Part shown: positions 57,823 through 64,000 of the stretch, piece by piece
Layout of the letters: each line of letters begins with the position of its first letter
Position numbering within the stretch: position 1 is the first letter of the stretch
Assembly (NCBI GenBank): GCA_000824845.1
Contig: CCNC01000091.1
Coordinates: forward strand, 62,001-126,000
DNA from: Mesorhizobium sp. ORS 3359
GTDB lineage: Bacteria; Pseudomonadota; Alphaproteobacteria; Rhizobiales; Rhizobiaceae
Length of the DNA stretch: 64,000 nt
Direction of reading: 5' to 3'
Notes under the pieces: generated by a model
Told to the model about the DNA's origin: nothing
What the model saw: the letters and a program-made list of their open reading frames with translations, nothing else
Database searches by the model: none
Position numbers and translations under genes: made by a program

Positions 57823-57918
57823 CCAAGTTTCCTCTCGCGAACGACCACCCTTGGTATATCCAGCTAACAACGACAGCCCGTCAGTCCCACTAAGAAAGAC
57901 GGAGTCCCGGAGAAACGG

Positions 57919-59043
57919 TTGAGAATCGCGATCGACGGCAGGAACCTCGCATCGCCCACCGATGGCATCGGCCGGTTCGTCCACAATGCGATCAGGGCTC
58001 TCGCGGCGCAGGGCGCCGATGTGGCGGTCTACGCGCCGGACGTGGTCAGCGAAAGCTATGACATTCCGCCTGGCGTTTCCGTGCGGTCTGCCGGCTTTAA
58101 GGGGCCCCTCGCCAGGACCTTCTGGGGACAGTCGGTGCTGCCCTCGCTAGCGCGGCGCGACCGGGTGGAAGCCCTTTGGGGGCCGTCCCACCGGCTGCCG
58201 CTCTTTCTGGACGACCATATTGCACGCGTAGTCACCATCCACGATCTCGTCTGGCTACACGCGCCTGAGACCATGCGAGCCCGGACCCTGATCGGCGAAC
58301 GCCTCCTGATGAAACCCGCCTTGCGAAGGGCCGACATCGTGGTCGCGGATTCGACGGCCACGGCAAGCGCGTTGACAGCCAAGTTTCCTTGGCTGAAATC
58401 GCGGGTCCGCACGGTCTTTCCAGGTACGGCTATGCTGCCGGCTCCGGGAGATGTTTCAACCCTCGAACCGCTTGGCATCGCCAGGCCCTACGCGCTTTTT
58501 GTCGGCACGCTCGAGCCGCGGAAGAATCTCGCCAATCTGATAAGGGCATATGGCCTGCTGCCGCCCGGGACCCGCGCGGGCTGCGATCTTGTCATCGTCG
58601 GCGGCAAGGGGTGGAAACAGACGGGCTTGGCCGATCTCGTGCACGCCGGTGGGCTCGAGGCAAATATCAAGTTTACCGGCTTCGTCGACGATGGCGTGCT
58701 CGCCGCGCTTTACGCGAATTGCCTGTTCCTGGCGATGCCGTCGCTCTATGAGGGATTCGGCTTTCCGATCGTCGAGGCGCAGTCATTCGGCAAGCCGGTG
58801 CTGACGTCGAACACGTCATCGATGCCTGAAGTCGCCGGAGACAATGCCGTCCTTGTCGATCCGAACGACCCGGCGGCGATCGCAGCGGCATTTGGCCGGC
58901 TCTGTATGGATGCCGATCTCCGCAACCGGATCGCGGGCGGCGCGCGCGACAATGCCGGGCGCTTCACTTGGGAAAATCACGCCAAGGGCATGCTGCAGAT
59001 CTTCGAAGAGGCCATACGGCAAAGACGAAAGACTGGCGCGTGA
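57919..59043 (+). CDS. Glycosyltransferase family 4 (mannosyl/rhamnosyltransferase-like)
   Basis: A 374-residue GT4 enzyme. It opens with RIAIDGRNLASPTDGIGRF, and has VVTIHDLVWLHAPETM, the donor segment ALFVGTLEPRKNLANLIRAY, VIVGGKGWKQ and the E-x7-E motif SLYEGFGFPIVEAQSFGKPV. This pattern is common in WbpY/WbdB-type mannosyl- or rhamnosyltransferases. TTG start with GGAG seven bases upstream. The stop overlaps the next gene as GTGA. Confidence 0.9.
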   Translation: MRIAIDGRNLASPTDGIGRFVHNAIRALAAQGADVAVYAPDVVSESYDIPPGVSVRSAGFKGPLARTFWGQSVLPSLARRDRVEALWGPSHRLPLFLDDHIARVVTIHDLVWLHAPETMRARTLIGERLLMKPALRRADIVVADSTATASALTAKFPWLKSRVRTVFPGTAMLPAPGDVSTLEPLGIARPYALFVGTLEPRKNLANLIRAYGLLPPGTRAGCDLVIVGGKGWKQTGLADLVHAGGLEANIKFTGFVDDGVLAALYANCLFLAMPSLYEGFGFPIVEAQSFGKPVLTSNTSSMPEVAGDNAVLVDPNDPAAIAAAFGRLCMDADLRNRIAGGARDNAGRFTWENHAKGMLQIFEEAIRQRRKTGA

Positions 59044-60158
59044 AAGTCCTGCATTTCTTCAAGACGTACTGGCCCGATACGTTCGGCGGAGTGGAACGGA
59101 CGATCCATGCCATCGCCGAAAGCACGGCCCGGCACGGCATCGAAACGCAGGTGCTCTCGTTGAGCCGCACGCCGGAAGAAAACACGCAACGGCTTGACGG
59201 CCATATGGCCCAGAAAGCCAGGCTGGATTTCGAGCTGGCGTCGACGGGGTTTTCGCGCGAGGTCTTGCGAAAGTTCAGTGCGATCGCCAGACAAGCCGAC
59301 TTGGTCCACTACCACTTTCCGTGGCCGTTCATGGATATCGTGCATTTTCAGTCTGGCCACGGGAAACCGGCGGTCGTCACCTATCATTCCGACATCGTCA
59401 AACAGCGGCTCATCCTGCCATTCTACCGGCCCTTGATGATGCGCTTCCTTGCGGATGTCGACGCGATCGTGGCGACATCGCCGAACTATCTCGAGTCGAG
59501 TCCTGTTCTCAGGGCATTCAAGGCCAAATCGAAGGTCATCCCCATCGGCATCGACGAGGGCGCCTATCCTACACCAAGGGAGGCCGACGATGCCTGGTGC
59601 CGATCTGTTGTCACAGAGCCCTTCGTGCTGTTCGTCGGCGTCCTTCGCTACTACAAGGGGCTGGATGTCCTGATCCATGCCGCCGGCAAGACGCGGTGCA
59701 AGATCGTCATCGCCGGCTCGGGCCCGGTTGAGCGCGAACTTAAACAACAGGCAAAGACGCTGGGCCGCGACAACGTGATTTTCCTTGGCGAGATAGCCGA
59801 GCCGCGCAAGATGGCGCTGCTCCGCAACTGCCTGGGCTTTGTCTTCCCTTCGAATCAGAGATCGGAGGCCTATGGTCTTTCCCTCGCAGAGGCGGCCATG
59901 TGCGGCAAGCCGATGATTTCATGCGAAATCGGCACGGGCACGAGCTATGTCAACAAGGCTGGCAGGACCGGGCTGGTCGTGCCCCCATCGGACCCGACAC
60001 AGCTTGCCGAAGCAATCAACCGGCTTGTCGAGCGACCGACCGAGGCGGCGAGTTGGGGACGAGCCGCGCGCGAGCGCTACGTTCGCCTGTTCACCGCCGA
60101 CAGGATGGGGAAATCCTATTCAGAACTCTACCGCCAGCTCGAGAACCGCAAAGGTTGA
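59040..60158 (+). CDS. Glycosyltransferase family 4 (WbpZ/WbdB-like)
   Basis: A 372-residue GT4 enzyme. KVLHFFKTYWPDTFGGVER, VHYHFPWPFMDI, VVTYHSDIVKQRLILPFYRPLM (in parts), DAIVATSPNYLESSPVL and IPIGIDEG are the features of the mannosyl/D-rhamnosyltransferase group that builds A-band and O9-type polymers. The donor motif is NQRSEAYGLSLAEAAMCGKP. GTG start overlapping the upstream stop by four bases, so the two enzymes are made together. This is the best hint for a D-rhamnose or mannose polymer. Confidence 0.9.
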   Translation: MKVLHFFKTYWPDTFGGVERTIHAIAESTARHGIETQVLSLSRTPEENTQRLDGHMAQKARLDFELASTGFSREVLRKFSAIARQADLVHYHFPWPFMDIVHFQSGHGKPAVVTYHSDIVKQRLILPFYRPLMMRFLADVDAIVATSPNYLESSPVLRAFKAKSKVIPIGIDEGAYPTPREADDAWCRSVVTEPFVLFVGVLRYYKGLDVLIHAAGKTRCKIVIAGSGPVERELKQQAKTLGRDNVIFLGEIAEPRKMALLRNCLGFVFPSNQRSEAYGLSLAEAAMCGKPMISCEIGTGTSYVNKAGRTGLVVPPSDPTQLAEAINRLVERPTEAASWGRAARERYVRLFTADRMGKSYSELYRQLENRKG

Positions 60159-60411
60159 ACGGCAAGGCCGAGCACCGTCTGCCCGGTTCAATGAAGAGCC
60201 TGGCATTTTACTGTCGCGCTATTGCGCGCTGAATTCATGACATTTGGCGAATCTGCGCTTCCCCAAAAAACCTCTGGCTCTCGCGCCCGCTCCGCGCTAA
60301 TGCGGTAGCCGGGTGACGGGATTGGGGATTTGCAATCCAGAGTGGCGGCGGGCGATGTTTTGTCCTGCGCCGTTCTGATAGTATTGCGCGCCTGGAGTTC
60401 AGTACTGCCCA

Positions 60412-62463
60412 ATGACCGCCTATGTAGAAGCCGTGTCGGAACTCAGACCAAGGATGCGGCGCGCCATCATCATGGTCCAGGATCTCGTCATGGTCCTGGT
60501 GGCGGTGGCGCTCAGCCTCACCCTTTCGCAGTCGCGGCTGTCGTTCGAGGCGTTCTCCTTTGCCGGGCTGGTCTGCTGGGCGCTCATCGTGCTCATCGCC
60601 CATCTTTTGTTCCGCTCCTGCGGTCTCTACAATACCGTCTGGCGCTTTGCCTCCACGCCCGACTTCTTCAACATCCTCAAGGGCTGCGGCAGCCTCACGG
60701 TGGTCCTTTACCTGGCCTCGCTTGGCTTCCGCTTCTTCTTCCAGCCGGTCGCCGGCCTTAACGAGCGCCAGTTCATCGTCTTTTTCCTGGTCTCCTTCAC
60801 CATTATTTCGGCGCCCAGGCTCTACTATCGCTTCCTGCGCGACGGCGCGTCCTGGCGCATCCTGCGCCGCGCTCCGGGCGACGCGCCGGTCAAGCAGGCG
60901 CTGTTCATCGGCCGGCTGAGCGAGGCGGACGTGATCGTGCGCTTCACCCGCACGTCGGTGCCGGCCGAATACGCCATAGCCGGCATCATGGCGACGGAGG
61001 CCGACGTGCCGCCCGGCACGCGGATCCAGGGCGTTCCGGTCGTGGCGCTCAGGCCGCGACTGGTCGAAGTGCTGGAGGACTATGTCAAGGGCACGGAAAA
61101 CCTCGATCTCCTGATCTTCGGCAATGGCGCCGAGCGCGACATCGAGGACTATGCCGAGCTGGTGCGCGTCGCCCGTCACAGCGGCATCGCTGTCGTTCAG
61201 TTCTCCGGCCTGTCGGAGCTGGGGCAGGGCGGCAGGCTGGTTCTCGATACCGTCGAGATGGAAACCATCATGCGCCGTTCGGCGGTTGCCACCGACACGA
61301 CGCGTATCGGCGCCTTCGTCGCCGGCAAGCGGGTGATGGTCACCGGCGGCGCCGGCTCCATCGGCCGCGTGCTTGTCAAGCGCGCGCTGGAGCTGGGCGC
61401 CGAGTCGGTGCTGGTGGCCGACAATTCCGAATTCGGCATTTTCCAGCTCGATCAGCTGATCGACGAGAAGCACCGCGACCGGCTGACCAGCCGCATCGTC
61501 GACGTCACCGACCGGCCTCACATGATGCGTCTCGTCAGCGAGTTCAAACCCGCGATCCTCTTTCATGCCGCGGCGCTGAAGCACGTGCCGCTGCTGGAAG
61601 AGAACTGGGAAGCGGCGATCGAGACGAATGTCTTCGGCACGCTCGCCTGCGCCGAGATCGCCGCCGAATGCGGGGTGCCGCAGTTCCTGCTGATCTCCAG
61701 CGACAAGGCCGTCGCCCCGACTTCGGTGCTCGGCGTCACCAAGCGGGCGGCCGAGCAGATCGTCTCCTCGCTGCACGAGGCCCATGCCGCGCCGTCGCCC
61801 TTGCAGGCCGCCGCGGCGAACGGTCATGGGGCCGGCGCGCATCACACCCATTCCGCGGGCGCGCATCGTTCCCGCACCAAGTTCATCGCCGTGCGCTTCG
61901 GCAACGTCTTCGGCTCCAATGGCTCGGTGGCGACCATCTTCCAGGCGCAGATCGAGGCCGGCGGGCCGGTCACCATCACCGACCGGCGCATGACCCGCTA
62001 TTTCATGACCGTGGCCGAGGCGGTCGATCTGGTCATCATGTCGGCCGCCGATGCCGAGCAGCGTCAAGGCAAGGATGATTACGCCATCTACATGCTCGAC
62101 ATGGGCAAGCCGGTGCCGATCCTCGAAGTCGCCGAGACCATGATCCGCATGGCCGGCAAAAGCCCTTACACCGACATTCCGATCCGCTTCACCGGCATCA
62201 GGCCCGGCGAGAAGCTGCACGAGACGCTGCATGGCGAGAATGAAGAGGTCGTCAAGCTCGACATCGCCAAGATCTTCGGCCTCAGGACAGGAGTCGTCGA
62301 ATGGCCGAAGATAGAGGCGGCCTTGCCCGCGCTGGTGGCCGCGATGCACGATCACGACAAGGCTGCGACGCTCGCCATTCTGGCGGGGCTCTACCGGGCG
62401 GAAGAAGACAGTGGCGGCCTGAGCGAAGAGGCGGCGCCGAAAGCCGCCAGACAGATCGGTTAG
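60412..62463 (+). CDS. Membrane-bound nucleotide-sugar 4,6-dehydratase/epimerase (CapD/FlaA1/WbpM-like)
   Basis: A 683-residue polysaccharide biosynthesis enzyme. Four hydrophobic helices lie in the first 130 residues, then a regulatory Rossmann-like domain (ALFIGRLSEADVIVRF) and a catalytic SDR domain from about 300: TGGAGSIGRVLVKRAL, HAAALKHVPLLE, LLISSDKAVAPTSVLGVTKRAAE (catalytic Lys retained) and VRFGNVFGSNGSV. It probably converts UDP-GlcNAc to the 4-keto-6-deoxy form, as R. etli WreV does for QuiNAc. Residues about 456-489 contain a His/Ala-rich insertion (HGAGAHHTHSAGAHRS) absent from the standard family. Followed by an initiating transferase. Confidence 0.9.
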   Translation: MTAYVEAVSELRPRMRRAIIMVQDLVMVLVAVALSLTLSQSRLSFEAFSFAGLVCWALIVLIAHLLFRSCGLYNTVWRFASTPDFFNILKGCGSLTVVLYLASLGFRFFFQPVAGLNERQFIVFFLVSFTIISAPRLYYRFLRDGASWRILRRAPGDAPVKQALFIGRLSEADVIVRFTRTSVPAEYAIAGIMATEADVPPGTRIQGVPVVALRPRLVEVLEDYVKGTENLDLLIFGNGAERDIEDYAELVRVARHSGIAVVQFSGLSELGQGGRLVLDTVEMETIMRRSAVATDTTRIGAFVAGKRVMVTGGAGSIGRVLVKRALELGAESVLVADNSEFGIFQLDQLIDEKHRDRLTSRIVDVTDRPHMMRLVSEFKPAILFHAAALKHVPLLEENWEAAIETNVFGTLACAEIAAECGVPQFLLISSDKAVAPTSVLGVTKRAAEQIVSSLHEAHAAPSPLQAAAANGHGAGAHHTHSAGAHRSRTKFIAVRFGNVFGSNGSVATIFQAQIEAGGPVTITDRRMTRYFMTVAEAVDLVIMSAADAEQRQGKDDYAIYMLDMGKPVPILEVAETMIRMAGKSPYTDIPIRFTGIRPGEKLHETLHGENEEVVKLDIAKIFGLRTGVVEWPKIEAALPALVAAMHDHDKAATLAILAGLYRAEEDSGGLSEEAAPKAARQIG

Positions 62464-62577
62464 CCCTGTGTCGCGCGCCCGCAATTGAATGGTTCTGAAG
62501 CCGTGACCGGACAAGATCAGCGCGTGGCCGTTCTCACGGGCATCATGAATGGCGGGCCCAGTCAGCGGATTTGAGTT

Positions 62578-63135
62578 GTGAAGGAAAAGCGCGCCTTTGA
62601 TTTGGTTGTCGGGGCGGTGATGCTGGCGCTAACGTCGCCGATCGTGCTGGTCGCGATGCTGGCGATCCGGGCGACGTCGTCGGGCCCCGCCATCTTCTCG
62701 CAAATTCGCGTCGGGCGGGACGGCGCGCTCTTTTCCTGCCGCAAGCTGCGCACGATGCGTCGCGACACCCCCTCCTTGCCGACCCACCAGGCGCCGGCCA
62801 ATTCGGTCACCGCGGTGGGCAAGGTGCTGCGCGCGACCAAGATCGACGAGTTGCCGCAGCTCTGGAACGTGCTCAAGGGCGAGATGAGCCTGGTGGGACC
62901 GCGTCCGTGCCTGCCGACGCAGACGGAACTGATCGAACGGCGCAAGCAACTGGGCGTGCTTGCCGCACTTCCAGGCATAACCGGGCTGGCGCAGATCAAG
63001 GGGATCGACATGTCGGATCCAAAACGCTGCGCCGAGACCGACGGGGCCTATGTCCAGGCGGCCTCCGTCGGCCTGGATATCAGGATATTGCTGGGAACGT
63101 TCTACCGCGCAGAGAGCGTGACGCGGAAACGATGA
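62578..63135 (+). CDS. Initiating sugar-phosphate transferase (small PglC/WreU-like)
   Basis: A 185-residue bacterial sugar transferase that places a sugar-1-phosphate on undecaprenyl phosphate, starting each glycan chain at the cytoplasmic membrane. It has one N-terminal re-entrant hydrophobic helix (KRAFDLVVGAVMLALTSPI), the FSCRKLRTM segment, the catalytic Asp-Glu in KIDELPQLWNVLKGEMSLVGPRP (in parts) and PGITGLAQIKG. It is the short PglC form without extra membrane helices. Together with the dehydratase upstream, the likely substrate is UDP-QuiNAc or a related 6-deoxy-HexNAc. GTG start with a weak ribosome site. Confidence 0.9.
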   Translation: MKEKRAFDLVVGAVMLALTSPIVLVAMLAIRATSSGPAIFSQIRVGRDGALFSCRKLRTMRRDTPSLPTHQAPANSVTAVGKVLRATKIDELPQLWNVLKGEMSLVGPRPCLPTQTELIERRKQLGVLAALPGITGLAQIKGIDMSDPKRCAETDGAYVQAASVGLDIRILLGTFYRAESVTRKR

Positions 63136-63173
63136 AACGCTCCTGGTTTCGGCGAAAATCGCCTGCGCTGGAA

Positions 63174-64000
63174 TTAACTGGCCTGCCGCGCCAGTTCCTC
63201 GAGCCGGCCGAGCGTGTCGGCTTCCGGCATCCAGCCTTCCGAGGCCAGCAGCGACGGATCGCAGACCTGCGTCGCCACCAAAGCCTGCCACGACGCCTGT
63301 CGGCCACTGAGCGTGGCCAGCAGCCGGAACGGCCAGGCCGGCATGGGGACGAGCCGGGCGGACCGGCCGTATCCGCGCCGGAACGCGGTGATGATCTCAG
63401 ACAGCGCAACCGGCGAGGCATCGCCCAGCACATAGGTGGGGCGCGGCGGCGTCGGACGGGCCAGGAGATGCGTGACGGCGCCAGCAACCGCGTCATGGGA
63501 GACGAGCGAACGAACCGCGGTCAAGGCGGCTGCGGGCAGCGGCAGACCGGTGGCGGCAAGACGCATCAGTCCGCGCAGATTTCCCTTCATGCCTTCGCCA
63601 TAGACCGGCGGCAGCCGCAGCGCCGTCGCGCCCGCATGTCCGGCGGTCGCAAAAGCCTCCAGCATTGCGATTTCGCCTTCGCGCTTGGAGCGCCCGTAGG
63701 CGCATTGCGGGGCAGGGGGCATGGCTGCGTCGATCGTGCCGCTGAAATCGGCCGCCACGACGGCGCGGATCGAGGAGAGATAAATGAAGCGCCCTTCGGC
63801 GCGCTTGGCGGCCGCCTGGGCGAGGCGTCCGGTCAGTGTCGCGTTGACAGCCCGCAAGTCGGCCTCGCCCGCGCCGCGATCATTGTTGAGCGCCGCGCAG
63901 TGCACGACATGCGTCACGTCGCGCATCAGCTCCAGATAGGCTTCCTGCGCCGCATCGACGCCGGGCAGCGCGACGGCATCGTACTCCCCTGCCAGCCGCT
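63174..64000 (-). CDS. NAD-dependent epimerase/reductase, partial (N-terminus off window)
   Basis: The last 275 residues of an extended SDR protein. Visible are HVVHCAALNNDRG, FIYLSSIRAVVA, the catalytic YGRSKREGE (YxxxK) and RLPPVYGEGMKGNL. The nucleotide-binding N-terminus lies beyond the right edge. This form resembles WbpV/WreQ-type reductases that finish UDP-QuiNAc from the 4-keto intermediate, and its place beside the dehydratase and initiating transferase supports that. It is convergent with the transferase gene. Specific function is inference. Confidence 0.78.
   Translation of the reverse strand, partial: RLAGEYDAVALPGVDAAQEAYLELMRDVTHVVHCAALNNDRGAGEADLRAVNATLTGRLAQAAAKRAEGRFIYLSSIRAVVAADFSGTIDAAMPPAPQCAYGRSKREGEIAMLEAFATAGHAGATALRLPPVYGEGMKGNLRGLMRLAATGLPLPAAALTAVRSLVSHDAVAGAVTHLLARPTPPRPTYVLGDASPVALSEIITAFRRGYGRSARLVPMPAWPFRLLATLSGRQASWQALVATQVCDPSLLASEGWMPEADTLGRLEELARQAS

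Noticed and set aside
60235..62514. A 759-codon leftward open frame opposite the CapD/FlaA1-like gene
   Set aside because: The rightward strand encodes a complete dehydratase with catalytic motifs; the opposite frame is a composition artefact.

Overview
The window looks like chromosomal DNA of a Mesorhizobium-like alphaproteobacterium (Hyphomicrobiales). The evidence is the high GC content with near-exclusive G/C third positions, a CcrM-type GANTC adenine methyltransferase, a rhizobial-type pyruvate phosphate dikinase, a DciA-like protein, and two families of palindromic intergenic repeats that I recall as common in Mesorhizobium genomes. The genus is inferred from remembered family features, not from a search.

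Left part (1-18255), ordinary housekeeping. A leftward operon runs thrC, M16 peptidase, GNAT acetyltransferase, then a 7TM-DISM/PAS/GGDEF/EAL protein cut by the window edge. It is followed by a lipoprotein, a HAD phosphatase, ccrM, a mutY-HAD pair with a 4-base overlap, a rightward dciA, DsbA-like lipoprotein, smc series, an unusual HAD phosphatase fused to a HerA-like P-loop ATPase, and an acetamidase/formamidase homologue.

Middle (18256-35250). A decayed aldose-1-epimerase gene and tRNA-Gln(UUG) come first. A leftward pmm1-gmd1-rmd1 cassette for a GDP-6-deoxyhexose follows. Next come ppdK, two tandem family 9 glycosyltransferases (LPS core type) that share a duplicated leader hairpin, a polysaccharide deacetylase, small DUF proteins, an acyl-CoA ligase, a metallo-beta-lactamase-fold hydrolase, a tandem palindromic repeat and bioY.

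Right part (35418-64000), a large surface-polysaccharide locus. It holds rfbACBD (dTDP-L-rhamnose) and then pmm2-manC-gmd2-rmd2, a second, independently arranged GDP-6-deoxyhexose set. A sugar methyltransferase and a Wzm/Wzt ABC exporter follow. After these comes a mosaic accessory block of lower GC and mixed strand, with methyltransferases, glycosyltransferases and an Stf0-type sulfotransferase. The window ends with three more glycosyltransferases, a membrane FlaA1/CapD-type nucleotide-sugar dehydratase, a small initiating sugar-phosphate transferase and a reductase/epimerase cut by the edge.

Taken together, the right part reads as an ABC-exported O-antigen. It probably contains D-rhamnose or a related 6-deoxyhexose (gmd/rmd) and L-rhamnose (rfb). 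Initiation may be on an N-acetyl-6-deoxyhexosamine such as QuiNAc, as with the Wre enzymes of Rhizobium etli. Decoration by methyl and perhaps sulfate groups is likely. No complete mobile element, CRISPR array or rRNA gene was seen.
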